A stretch of DNA of 47,057 bases from Streptomyces adustus (GTDB lineage: Bacteria; Actinomycetota; Actinomycetes; Streptomycetales; Streptomycetaceae): NCBI RefSeq assembly GCF_009377175.1, contig NZ_VJZD01000047.1:1-47057 (forward strand). The letters run 5' to 3'. The notes below the pieces were generated by a model, which worked only from the letters and a program-made list of their open reading frames with translations, was not told where the DNA came from and searched no databases. Position 1 is the stretch's first letter. Each line of letters starts with the position of its first letter. Of the stretch, positions 31,274-39,886 are shown one piece after another. Made by a program: the position numbers and the translations under genes.

Positions 31274-32477
31274 CTTAGATTCAACCGGTCAGAGCAACAG
31301 TGCTGGTTGAGGACGGTTTACGTGGCGAGAATGGGTCGACCGGGGATGTCGGACGAGATGAAGGCCGACCTGTGGCGGCGGTGGAGGGCCGGGGAGTCGA
31401 TCAGCGTCATCTCAAGGCAGATCGGCAAGCCGCCCGGCTCGGTGTTCACCGTCCTCAAGCATCACGGAGGGATCGCTCCCGAACCCCGCAAAGCGCGCGT
31501 CGGAAGCTTGACCATGGGCGAGCGGGAGGAGATCTCGCGCAGGCTTTGTGCCGGAGAGTCCTACCGGGCCATCGCCGGCCTCCTGAGGCGTGCGGTGTCG
31601 ACGATCAGCCGTGAAGTCAGCAACAACGGCGGACGCGATGTCTACCGGGCGATCGCCGCGCAGGAACGGGCACTTGACCGCGCCCGGCGCCCGAAGCAGT
31701 GCCTGCTCGCCCGCAGGCCCGCGTTGAGGCAGACGGTGCTGACCCTGCTGAAGGAGGAGTGGTCGCCGGAACAGATCGTCGGCCACCTGCGTCTGCACCA
31801 CGGTGACGACCCGGCGATGGAGATCAGCCACGAGACGATCTACCGATCGGTCTACACCACCCGTTGGAAGGTGGTCCCCCGCGAGCTGTGCAAGCGCCTG
31901 CGAACCGGCCGCCCGATCCGGAAGAACAAGCGCCACACGGTGAAGGGACAGTGGCGCTCACAGATCGTCGATGCCCGACCGATCGAGGAGCGGCCCAAAG
32001 CGGCGGGAGACCGCAGCGAGTTCGGGCATCTGGAAGGCGATCTGGTGATCGGCTCGAACAACAGCCAGGTCGCCACGCTGGTCGACCGGAAGTCACGGTT
32101 CCTCACGGTCGTGAAACTCGCCAGCCGCCACACCACCGTGGTCGTTCCCGCTCTGACCCAGACCTACGAACGCATGGATCCTCGACTGCGCAGCACGCTG
32201 ACCTGGGATCGCGGCATGGAACTGGCAGCTCACAAGCGGTTCACCGACGACACCGGTGTCGACGTGTTCTTCGCAGCCCCGCGCAGCCCCTGGCAACGTG
32301 GCACCAACGAGAACACCAACAAGCTGCTCCGGCAGTACCTGCCCAAAGGCACGAACCTGTCGACGTTCAGCCAGGACGACCTTGACGCCATCGCGGCGAA
32401 GCTCAACAACCGTCCGCGCAAGTGTCTGGGATTCCGCACACCAGCCGAGAGTGTTGCCTTGACCGGTTGAATCTAAG
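31274..32477 (+). mobile_element. IS30-family insertion sequence
   Basis: A 1204-bp element with perfect 18-bp ends, CTTAGATTCAACCGGTCA at 31274 and its complement ending at 32477. The similarity continues imperfectly inward (GCAACA). The 2-bp direct duplication GC flanks it: removing the element and one GC restores the IS3 orfA reading KAAASFFAAEL. The element is therefore a clean, probably recent insertion. Confidence 0.9.
31307..32470 (+). CDS. IS30-family transposase
   Basis: An intact 387-residue transposase. N-terminal HTH domains: W-R-A-G-E-S-I-S-V-I-S-R-Q-I-G, then GEREEISRRLCAGESYRAIA and STISREVSNNGG (the IS30 HTH signature). DDE core: FGHLEGDLVIGSNN (first Asp), TLTWDRGMELAAHKRF (second Asp), then SPWQRGTNENTNKLLRQYLP with the Glu. 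Start TTG 31307 or the internal ATG at 31331 (MGRPGMSDEM). It looks complete and may be active. Confidence 0.92.
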   Translation: MRTVYVARMGRPGMSDEMKADLWRRWRAGESISVISRQIGKPPGSVFTVLKHHGGIAPEPRKARVGSLTMGEREEISRRLCAGESYRAIAGLLRRAVSTISREVSNNGGRDVYRAIAAQERALDRARRPKQCLLARRPALRQTVLTLLKEEWSPEQIVGHLRLHHGDDPAMEISHETIYRSVYTTRWKVVPRELCKRLRTGRPIRKNKRHTVKGQWRSQIVDARPIEERPKAAGDRSEFGHLEGDLVIGSNNSQVATLVDRKSRFLTVVKLASRHTTVVVPALTQTYERMDPRLRSTLTWDRGMELAAHKRFTDDTGVDVFFAAPRSPWQRGTNENTNKLLRQYLPKGTNLSTFSQDDLDAIAAKLNNRPRKCLGFRTPAESVALTG

Positions 32478-32521
32478 GCGTCTTTCTTCGCGGCCGAGCT
32501 CGACCGGCCACACACACGCTC

Positions 32522-33451
32522 GTAGCGTTCATCGACGAGCACAAGGACCGCTTCGGCGGCGTCGAGCCGATCTGCCGGGTCCTGACCGACCACGACTGCA
32601 AGATCGCACCGTCCACCTACTACGCCCACCACAAACGCCGGGCCGCACCCTCTGCCCGCACCGTCCGCGACGCCGAACTGAAGACCTTGATCACTCAGGC
32701 GTACGAGGCCAACTACCGTGTCTACGGCGCCCGGAAGATCTGGCGGCACCTGAACCGGCAGAACGTTCTGGTGGCTCGCTGCACCGTCGAACGGCTCATG
32801 CGCGACCTTGGCATCACCGGAGCGGTCCGCGGCAAGAAGGTGATCACCACGATCCCCGATGCGAGTGCTCAGCGGGCCCCGGACCTGGTGGACCGTGACT
32901 TCGTCGCCCCGGCCCCGAACCGCTGCTGGGTCGCCGATTTCACCCATGTCGCCACCTTCGCCGGCGTCGTCTACGTGGCCTTCGTCGTGGACACCTTCTC
33001 CCGCCGCATCGTCGGCTGGTCGGCAGCCACCTCGAAGGAGACACGCCTCGTCCTGGACGCCCTCGAGATGGCCCTGTGGCAACGCGACCGCGACCAACAC
33101 ACCTACGAGAAAGGCGAGTTGATACATCACAGCGATGCCGGGTCGCAGTACACGTCGTTCGCGCTCGCCGAACACCTCGACCGGGCCGGCATCGCCGCTT
33201 CGATCGGATCGGTCGGCGACGCCTACGACAACTCCCTGATGGAGTCCACGATCGGACTCTTCAAAACCGAGCTGATCAAGCCCCGACGGCCTTGGAAGAC
33301 GCTCTCCGAGGTCGAGCTGGCCACCGCCGAGTGGGTCGACTGGTACTGCCACCGCCGACTCCACGGTGAAATAGGGCACATCCCACCCGCCGAATACGAG
33401 ACCAACTACTACAGCGAGACTGCAAAACACCAGGTCACAGTCAAGATCTAG
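32522..33451 (+). CDS. IS3 orfB transposase (DDE integrase core)
   Basis: About 309 codons in the -1 frame relative to orfA: V-A-F-I-D-E-H-K-D-R-F-G, then VYGARKIWRHLNRQNVLVAR, then the catalytic motifs WVADFTHVATFAGVVYVAFV (D), LIHHSDAGSQYTSFALAEHL (D) and DNSLMESTIGLFKTELIKPR (E). The catalytic core is intact. It has no start codon of its own at the overlap and normally depends on frameshifting from orfA, which the IS30 has cut, so transposase production is probably lost. Confidence 0.88.
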   Translation, partial: VAFIDEHKDRFGGVEPICRVLTDHDCKIAPSTYYAHHKRRAAPSARTVRDAELKTLITQAYEANYRVYGARKIWRHLNRQNVLVARCTVERLMRDLGITGAVRGKKVITTIPDASAQRAPDLVDRDFVAPAPNRCWVADFTHVATFAGVVYVAFVVDTFSRRIVGWSAATSKETRLVLDALEMALWQRDRDQHTYEKGELIHHSDAGSQYTSFALAEHLDRAGIAASIGSVGDAYDNSLMESTIGLFKTELIKPRRPWKTLSEVELATAEWVDWYCHRRLHGEIGHIPPAEYETNYYSETAKHQVTVKI

Positions 33452-33481
33452 AGTCTCGATCAAACCCGGAGCGGTTCAGAA

Positions 33482-34534
33482 GGCGATCAGGGCTCGGGCT
33501 TGGACCGGCTGCGCGGCGAGTTCATGAGCTTCCTGGGAGCGCAGATAGGGAACCTGGCCGACAAGGCCGGGGACAAACTGGGTGACGTCACCGACGGACT
33601 CACAGGCGTCGCGGAAAGCGGCGGCGTCCTCCCCAAGGCGGGTCTGCGGATGCTTCAAGGTGACTCACCGGTCAAGGCTCTGATCGGTGAGAAGGCCAAA
33701 AGCATCAAGGACAACGTAGTCGACAAGGTCAAGGGGGCGTTCGGCGGGGGAGGCGGAAAAGGCCGTGGGTCCGGCACCCCCAAGGTCATGAACATCATCG
33801 AAGTACTGGACGTCGGGATACCGCTTCGCACGGCCTACGACCACTGGACTCAGTACGAGAAGTTCAGCACCTTCACCAAAGGTGTCCGCAGCGTGTCAAA
33901 GGGCAAGGACACCGACAGCGACTGGAAGGTCAAGGTGGGCCCGTCGACGCGAGGTTGGAAGGCGACGGTCCAGGAACAGGTGCCCGACGAACGAATCGCG
34001 TGGACCTCGGAGGGCGCCAAGGGCACCACTCGTGGCTGCGTCAGCTTCCACGAGTTGACCCCCACGCTCACGCGCATCGTGCTCGTCGTCGAGTACTACC
34101 CCTCCGGACTCTTCGAGAAGACCGGCAACATTTGGCGGGCTCAAGGACGTCGCCTGCGGCTGGACTTCAAGAACTTCCAACGCTACGTCACCCTGACCGA
34201 CCAGGAGCCGGAGGGCTGGCGCGGGGAGGTGCGTGACGGGGAGGTGGTCCGCACCCACGAGGAGGCCATTGAGGAAGAGGAGCAGGAGCAGGCTGCCGAC
34301 GAGGAGGAGCAGGAGCAGGCCGCCGACGAGGAAGGCGCTGAGGACGAATACCCCGAAGACGAGGACGAGGACTACGAGGACGAGGACCAAGACCAGGTCG
34401 AGGACGAGGACGAAGACGAGGACCAGGTCGAAGGCGAGGACAGGGACCAGGGCGAGGACGAGGACGAGGTGTACGAGGAGGACGAAGAGGGCGAGGGCGA
34501 GGGCGACAAGGGCAAGGGCGCGAGGTCGAGGTAG
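33482..34534 (+). pseudogene. Second gvpZ-like copy, start removed by IS3
   Basis: From codon 13 of the intact gene (D-Q-G-S-G-L-D-R-L) this copy is nearly identical through the SRPBCC domain, with few changes (D to G, N to T). The Asp/Glu tail differs in repeat number. The first codons, ATG and ribosome binding site are replaced by the IS3 right end. Upstream in frame is only the IS terminal sequence and a stop; the first possible start is TTG at 33500 without a clear binding site. The body has no stop or frameshift, so the event is recent. Probably not translated well. Confidence 0.75.
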
Positions 34535-34553
34535 GGGGCCTTGTCGAAGTTCG

Positions 34554-34990
34554 TCATTCCTTGGCAGCTTCAATTGCTGTGACGAGGATGGCGACCGTCA
34601 CAGGACCAGGAGCGTCGGCCGTCGCCGCCGTGGTCACGGCCGTGCGGACGGACAATGCGACATCGAGGGCGCGATGCGTCTCGTCGGTCGCCAACTCGAT
34701 CTGGACGTGCCGGCCAGGGGGATCGTTGCCGTCCGTGATGCGGACGGAGGGGGCAGGCGTTTGCCCGATCCGAGGCGCGGGCGTTCCGGCAGCGCCGGGC
34801 ATGAGGCACACGCCGGGTACGGCCGCTGCCAGAGCGGCCAGCCTGTGGCCGGTGCCCGTCCAGGCTTGCTGACCAGTGATACACGCATGGTCCTGGCGGC
34901 TGCGACTCGGGGTGCCTGGTTCCGGCATGGGCGGCGGGAAAGAGGTGCCGGGGCATGGCCCGGCCTTCGGAGCCGGGTTCTCCAGCAGGT
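34554..34990 (-). pseudogene. P10-like protein, truncated copy
   Basis: On the minus strand the C-terminal half matches the 11770-12585 product: MPEPGTPSRSRQDHACITGQ, then GHRLAALAAAVPGVCLMPGA, then HVQIELATDETHRALDVALS. The homology starts at L-L-E-N-P near 34990, where unrelated CHAD sequence begins. About 130 N-terminal residues are missing. It keeps the tail-to-tail relation with gvpZ. Confidence 0.75.
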
Positions 34991-34994
34991 CCGG

Positions 34995-35359
34995 GTCGTA
35001 CCCTCTGGAACTCTCCCCGGGGGCGGACCGCGGCGCAGCCCTCCATCAAGGCCCGCAAGGCGGCCAAGAAGACGCGGTACGCCACCGAGCCGGCGCGGGC
35101 GGCGCTGGACAACCTGCCAGACGGCTCGGCAAGCACATCAAGGCTGTGCAGCAGGTGCTCGGAGAGCATCAGACAGCGCCGTGGCGCGGCACGCCCTCGA
35201 GGATCTGACGGTGGCGGCACACGCGGCGGGAGAGCCCAGCTTCACCTGGGGCCTGTTGTACGCCAAGAGCGAGCCGTGGCGCAATCCCGCGAACAGGAGT
35301 TGCGGGCCGCGTGGGCGGACGCGTCGCAGGTCGGACTGCGCGAGGCGATCGTCCGCTGA
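34995..35359 (+). pseudogene. CHAD-domain protein relic
   Basis: Across three frames the pieces QPSIKARKAAKKTRYATEPA, then AKHIKAVQQVLGEHQ, then DSAVARHALEDLTVAAHAAG and FTWGLLYAKSE follow the CHAD pattern (K-A-A-K-K-x-R-Y ... L-Q-x-x-L-G-x-H-Q-D ... G). It ends ELRAAWADASQVGLREAIVR-stop. At least two frameshifts. CHAD proteins bind polyphosphate; this one is dead. Confidence 0.7.
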
Positions 35360-35525
35360 GAGGTTGGCTCGCTCGTCGAGGTTTGGACGGCTGGCCGTTC
35401 CGAGCACGGTCACGCACGACGGCGTTGCCTTTTGGGTGACGGTCCCCTTCGGCAGGTGAGCCGTTCGAGTGCAGTCGATGCCACAGTGGGGTGGCGGTCT
35501 GTGTGGCGCCGGGTAGGCGTCGTGT

Positions 35526-36107
35526 ATGAACGCAGATAACCTCGGCACCTCGCCCACGGCCGGGCGGACCACGGCACTCGGCAGCGCATCGGCATGGTGG
35601 CTGACCACCCTGGGCCGGCTCGAACGGACTACCGTGGCCGATCCGATGATCAACGCCCTGCAGCGCAAAATCCGTTCCCTTCCCCTGGGCGGCTTGCGAG
35701 ATTTGCTGCGGGGCAGGCCCCTGGGCCACCCCGTGCATCCCGTCCTTGTGCAGGTGCCGATCGGTTGCTGGCTGTCGTCCACTGTGTTGGACGTCCTACC
35801 AGCGACGCAACGGGCGGCAACGTCTCTCACGGCCGTCGGACTGGCCGGGGTGGCCCCCGCAGCGCTCGCTGGCTGGGCGGACTGGGCGGACCTGCCGCCC
35901 GAGCAGGCCCGGGTCGGTCTGGTCCACGCGATCTCCAACGTGGCCGCAGTGGCCTGCTACGCCGCGGCCCTGACGGCACGCCTGCGCGGCCGCTCCACGA
36001 GAGGAACACTCTGGTCTTTGGGCGGCCTCACGGCTGTCGCCGTCAGCGGTGCGCTGGGCGGCCACGTAAGCTACCGGCAGTCCGTGGGAGCGTATCCAGC
36101 GACCTGA
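35526..36107 (+). CDS. DUF2231 membrane protein
   Basis: A 193-residue protein. The diagnostic PLGHPVHPVLVQVPIGCWLS at about residue 65 starts the DUF2231 domain. Four hydrophobic helices follow, including SLTAVGLAGVAPAALAGWAD, VHAISNVAAVACYAAALTA and SLGGLTAVAVSGALGGHVSY. The end (RQSVGAYPAT) is short compared with relatives that continue after G-H-L-x-Y-R-Q-A, so the C terminus may be shifted. Function unknown; relatives often partner Rieske proteins. Confidence 0.8.
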   Translation: MNADNLGTSPTAGRTTALGSASAWWLTTLGRLERTTVADPMINALQRKIRSLPLGGLRDLLRGRPLGHPVHPVLVQVPIGCWLSSTVLDVLPATQRAATSLTAVGLAGVAPAALAGWADWADLPPEQARVGLVHAISNVAAVACYAAALTARLRGRSTRGTLWSLGGLTAVAVSGALGGHVSYRQSVGAYPAT

Positions 36108-36189
36108 GCGGACTCGGCAGGCCCTCATGCCCAGTCAGGGATACCGTCCTGGCCCTCTGTGAAAGAGGCCGTTAGCCATGTGGGGCTTT

Positions 36190-36316
36190 CGGTCCGTTGG
36201 ACGGTGGAGCAAGGTTGGCCGTCCGCAGAGTCACAGCCTGGCTCGGGCGACGTTCGCCCCGGGAGCACCGTGGACTTCTCCGTCGGGGTGGGCGGGCGCG
36301 GAGGCCAGGCAGACGC
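36190..36316 (-). pseudogene. Relic of the FAD oxidoreductase 3' end
   Basis: On the minus strand C-L-A-S-A-P-A-H-P-D-G-E-V-H-G-A-P-G-A-N is clearly the counterpart of LASAAAHPGGGVHGAPGANA at the end of the 1225-2814 protein; the DNA is close to 87 percent identical by eye over 65 bases. Only the last 40 or so codons remain. It abuts the gvpA relic. Confidence 0.75.
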
Positions 36317-36510
36317 CGAGCGGCGCCGTGGAAGCCGTCCCCGGCTCCCTCAAGAGGGTCACCGAACGTGACACCGGCGACCGGGAGGAGGACGACGGAC
36401 GGACGCGGAAGGAGAACCCGCCGAGAGACGACAGCGGCCGACTCGGTGCACCTCTCGACGCGAAAGGGGCTCGTCGCGCTGTCGGTTGCGCGCCTCCCAT
36501 GCCGAAGTGA
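36317..36510 (+). pseudogene. Relic of the gvpA 3' end
   Basis: The frame reads [20 protein letters not shown], matching [20 protein letters not shown] in the C-terminal extension of GvpA (6003-6065), then a diverged acidic and basic tail. The GvpA core is absent. Together with the FAD relic it marks a deletion of the 4.6 kb that separate these genes in the intact locus. Confidence 0.75.
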
Positions 36511-36643
36511 CACTGCTCCTCGGTACCCCGTTGGCCGCTCTGTGCAAGCGGCGCGGGAGGCAACCAGCGAAGCCATGCAGCCGCGTCCGGGTCCGTGAGC
36601 AGCTCCGTACGCCGGGAATCACCGTCGAAGCGTCCTGTTGCCG

Positions 36644-36978
36644 TCACTCCCAAAGCCGCGCTCGTACGTGCGATGGTCGTAGGTACGCCCATACGGTCAC
36701 CGCCGCCACAGCGATGAGTCCGGCCGCTGGTATCCGCGCAGCTCCAGTGATCTCGAAGGCGACCAGGCCGGTGGCCACCGCTCCGCAGATCATGATCACG
36801 CGGCTGACGAAGCGGTGCCGTGGCGACTGCGGTTCTTCGCAGTCCTTGAGATCGTGCAGGGCGTCTCGGGCCGGGTGTCCGGATCCGCGCCGGGCGCGCG
36901 CCCGGTACTCCAGCCCGTAACTGATTACTGCGTACAGCGCGACAGCGCCCAGAGCTCAGAGCCAGCCCTCCGGGCCAT
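36644..36978 (-). pseudogene. Frameshifted small membrane protein
   Basis: From ATG 36978 the frame reads MARRAGSELWALS; a shift near 36950 continues GAVALYAVISYGLEYRARAR. Then PRHRFVSRVIMICGAVATGL, F-E-I-T-G-A-A-R and LIAVAAVTVWAYLRPSHVRA follow, to the stop at 36644. Three hydrophobic helices are visible. Family not recognised. Whether the shift is real or a sequencing error is unclear. Confidence 0.4.
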
Positions 36979-37124
36979 CACTCGATCCATGCGCCAGATC
37001 CACAACGACTCATCCTTCCCACCGCCACACGGATGCCGATACTCCGTTCCCGACCCCGTCGGGCACAGGCCCCTGGATACAGGCAGAACCCGGCGCTGCA
37101 TGTGATCGCCTCGGCCGGAGCCGA

Positions 37125-37456
37125 CACGGATCATCCGCCGCCGTGCCGGTCCGCGCCGAACGGACGGAAGCACGCCGCCACGGTCTTGCCATGCCGCTGA
37201 CCCGTCGTCCCCCAACTCATCGACGAACGTCCCCGCAATCCCCGTCCCGCGGCCGATTCCCCGCCTCCGTGTCACGCTGCCGCGGCAGCGTCGGATCCTC
37301 GTCGTGGACGCTCACATGCAGACAAGCACTATCCCAAGCAAGAACGAGCTGTGCGCCGTGTGCGTGGAAGTGACCACGGGTGAGCAGCTCCGACAACCTC
37401 AGGACGACAGCGTCCACTGTCTCCGGCCCGGCAGCGGCCCACGGCAAGGACCCCAA
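37125..37456 (-). pseudogene. RsbW-like HATPase (anti-sigma/regulatory kinase) relic
   Basis: The minus strand reads VDAVVLRLSELLTRGHFHAH, then LVLAWDSACLHVSVHDEDPT, L-P-R-Q-R. These are equivalent to the N-box (E-L-V-T-N-A-x-x-H, here degraded to ELLTRGHFH) and the D-x-D/D-D-G region of streptomycete regulatory ATPases. After frameshifts GKTVAACFRPFG appears near 37150. The Asn of the N-box is lost. Confidence 0.6.
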
Positions 37457-37773
37457 ACTCTAGGGCCACTGCTGCCCTGCCGGCACGCCTCCCGACACGG
37501 GAACGAGCGCGCCCAGCCAACGTCTTGACCGCCACCGACCTCACTCCCGTCCATCGTTGGCTCCCTCTCGTACACCCGGCTACCCTGCATCTGCCTCCAC
37601 GGGCCGGTGCAGAAGCCTCGGCGTCCGGCCGTGCGGTACCCCCATTGCGGGGTACAGGGCATGTGTGGGTGAATCCATGCGCTTGTAGGGATCTCCTGAC
37701 GCGGGCTCGTCCGGCGTCACGGAGTAGACTCCGCTCCCCTCGACGAGCACCCCACGCAAGGACTTTCGCCTTC
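37457..37773. other. Leader of the 37774 membrane protein gene
   Basis: No gene supported. A hairpin GTACCCC / GGGGTAC lies near 37638-37656. TAGACT near 37725 could be a -10 box about 45 bases before the start. Confidence 0.35.
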
Positions 37774-38487
37774 ATGAAGAGCCGCGTCGAAGCCCGGACC
37801 AGGCATCCCAGACACGAGCGCCGCGGCGAAGCCCGGCTGCCTGGCGTGGTCGCGACGCTCATCGCCGTCATCCTGTACGTGGGCCTGCCGCAACAACTCC
37901 TGCTCACACCACGCTATGTGCTGCCCGCCCTGGAACTGCTTCTTCTGGTGCCGCTGATCGCGATCAATCCCAAGCGGCTCACTCGGCAGACCACGGCCTT
38001 TCGGTTCCTGTCGCTGACTCTCGTTCTTCTCATCGCGGCCAGCAATCTGACCGCGCTGGGCATCCTCATTCGCGAACTGGTCCACGCCGATGTGAAAGAC
38101 AGCCGCTCCCTGTTGGTCGCCGCACTACAGGTCTGGCTGACCAACATCATCGCCTTCGGCCTCGCCTACTGGGAACTGGACCGGGGTGGCCCTGTCGCAC
38201 GAACCCAGGCCTCCCGCGAAGATCTTCCACTGGCGGACTTCCGCTTCTCGCAGGACGAGAACGACGACGTGGTGGAGGAAGTCGCCGACGGCGCCAGCGG
38301 CACTTCCGACTGGGTCCCGACCCTCGTGGACTATCTGTACATCTCCGTGACCAACTCGACAGCCTTCAGCCCGACCGACACGATGCCGCTGTCAACACGC
38401 GCGAAGCTGCTGATGAGTGTCCAGAGCGTTGCCGCCCTCCTGACATCCCTCCTGGTCATCGCCCGCGCGGTGAGCGTTCTTCACTGA
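37774..38487 (+). CDS. Membrane protein, DUF1345-like
   Basis: A 237-residue protein with five predicted helices: VVATLIAVILYVGLPQQLLL, LPALELLLLVPLIAI, FLSLTLVLLIAASNLTALGI, LLVAALQVWLTNIIAFGLAY and LLMSVQSVAALLTSLLVIAR. A conserved loop YLYISVTNSTAFSPTDTMPL precedes the last helix. The loop-helix end resembles DUF1345 proteins, but the protein is longer in the acidic linker (DDVVEEVADGASGTSD). The ATG was chosen at the basic N terminus (MKSRVEARTRH). Function unknown. Confidence 0.7.
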   Translation: MKSRVEARTRHPRHERRGEARLPGVVATLIAVILYVGLPQQLLLTPRYVLPALELLLLVPLIAINPKRLTRQTTAFRFLSLTLVLLIAASNLTALGILIRELVHADVKDSRSLLVAALQVWLTNIIAFGLAYWELDRGGPVARTQASREDLPLADFRFSQDENDDVVEEVADGASGTSDWVPTLVDYLYISVTNSTAFSPTDTMPLSTRAKLLMSVQSVAALLTSLLVIARAVSVLH

Positions 38488-39388
38488 CTGGCCCACTGCA
38501 TCGAGGTGCTGCGAAGCAAAGCGAGACTTGCCCGGCGTCGGCGACGATACGGTCGCCGGCCCGGCGATACGGTGGCCCCGACCTTCCAGGTCACGGAGTC
38601 CACGCCGCGCAGGAGACAGCCGGCTGCTTCGCCTGGCAACTCGTCACCGACAGCGCAGGGACTCCGCGCTGGGCGTGTCCACCCCGGTGGAGTACGAACT
38701 CCGCACCCCGCCAGCGGCCTGAAACCGAGTAACTCCCGTCATCGCTTCGGCCGCCTGGCGCTGACTGCGCTCCGCGCCGGGAATTGGAGGGCGGCGACGC
38801 CGAGAGCGTGCTGCCGGGCGTCGCAGGCGCGCGGTGGGTGAGGGCGCGGGCGCGAGCGGCCGACCGACGGGCGGCGGCTTCGAGGTCCGTGGGGTTGAGC
38901 TGATCATCAAGGGCTGGAGCGTCGAACTGCATGGCCCCCGTCGGCGCCTGCTGCTGACTGCGGCGATTGGCGGCCGGCAACATGTCCCCGCGGCGCGGCT
39001 GGCCCCCATTCAAGCCCGCCGAACTCGACTGCGATGCGCCTTACGGACCTCATGGCTGCTCCGCACCGACAGTGCGGGCGAGGGCAGCGGACGAATTCCG
39101 GGCCGTGTGGCTCTGCGTTCGGGAATGGATGCAGCGGGTCGATGCCGCCGCCGACACAACACGGTAGCCCGGTCCCGAGCCGCAGGCTGACGAGTGAGAG
39201 CCCGCGAATCGGAGTGATAACGGGCCTCCAACTGTCACGCATGTACAGGGAAAGCGCTGCGTGATGCCTGTGGGCAACGACGATCGCTGCCCACAGGCCC
39301 TCCACTGCGGCAGCTCGTATGCGGCAGGGCTGCCCTTGGGTCCTTCTTGCTGCGCGAGCTGGCCGACCCGACAGGGGAAATGCCGTGG
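38488..39388. other. Gene-free stretch of 900 bases
   Basis: Open frames on both strands are Arg/Pro/Ala-rich and match no family I recognise. No RNA gene, repeat or strong hairpin was seen. Confidence 0.4.
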
Positions 39389-39886
39389 CTACTGGTCGGC
39401 GCTGGGGACGGCCAGCGGGTCGTCCGGGGACTTCTGCTTCGCCTTCTCCATCTGTTCGCCGAGGTCGGTGAGGCGGTTGCGGCCCATGGCCTTGCGGACT
39501 TCGGGGAACCACTCCTTCTCTTCTTCCTCGAAGTGGTGGCGCACGTTCTCGATGAGGACGGTCATCTTGGCGTCGAACCGCTCGTCGGCCGGATCGAGGT
39601 CCTTGAGCTCGGAAAGCATCCACAGCACGACGTGGTGCTCCTCAACGCTTTCCAGGACGTGATCCTTGGTGTCCGGCGCGGCTTCCCGGGCAGCGGGGTA
39701 GAAGATTTCCTCCTCGATCCAGGTGTGGGCGGTGAACTCCTCGATCACCTGGTCGGCGATCTTCCGCTTCTCGGCGTGGGCATTTTCGCCGGCCTTCTCG
39801 AACTGTTTGAACAGCTTCTCGACCGTCCTGTGGTCTTCCTTGAGCAGCACGATCCCGTCCACCGTGATCTCCCTTACGTACGTCAT
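39389..39886 (-). CDS. Hemerythrin HHE domain protein
   Basis: A 165-residue four-helix protein with the metal-ligand set of bacterial hemerythrins: LLKEDHRTVEKLFKQFE, then FTAHTWIEEEIFYPAA, then VEEHHVVLWMLSEL, then VRHHFEEEEKEWFPEV. These provide the His and Glu ligands of the diiron site. The start was placed at MTYVREITVDG; an ATG 15 codons upstream is possible. It probably binds oxygen or NO, or scavenges iron under stress (family knowledge). Confidence 0.88.
   Translation of the reverse strand: MTYVREITVDGIVLLKEDHRTVEKLFKQFEKAGENAHAEKRKIADQVIEEFTAHTWIEEEIFYPAAREAAPDTKDHVLESVEEHHVVLWMLSELKDLDPADERFDAKMTVLIENVRHHFEEEEKEWFPEVRKAMGRNRLTDLGEQMEKAKQKSPDDPLAVPSADQ

Larger units (their letters stand above)
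30943..33478 (+). mobile_element. IS3-family insertion sequence, interrupted by an IS30 element
   Basis: Terminal inverted repeats are visible: left TGAACCGTTCCGGGTTCGGT (from 30943) and right, read inwards, TGAACCGCTCCGGGTTTGAT (from 33478); 24 of 28 positions match. The element carries orfA (HTH) and orfB (DDE integrase core) with a -1 overlap as usual for IS3. Flanks GCGGAT and GAAGGC show no 3-4 bp target duplication, so its ends were probably joined to new DNA by recombination. Length without the IS30 insert is about 1.33 kb. Confidence 0.88.
33482..34990. repeat. Inverted duplication, arm B
   Basis: The counterpart of 12148-13682 in opposite orientation, about 20 kb away. It ends at the IS3 on one side and at ACCTGCTGGAG (about 34990) on the other. 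Confidence 0.85.
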
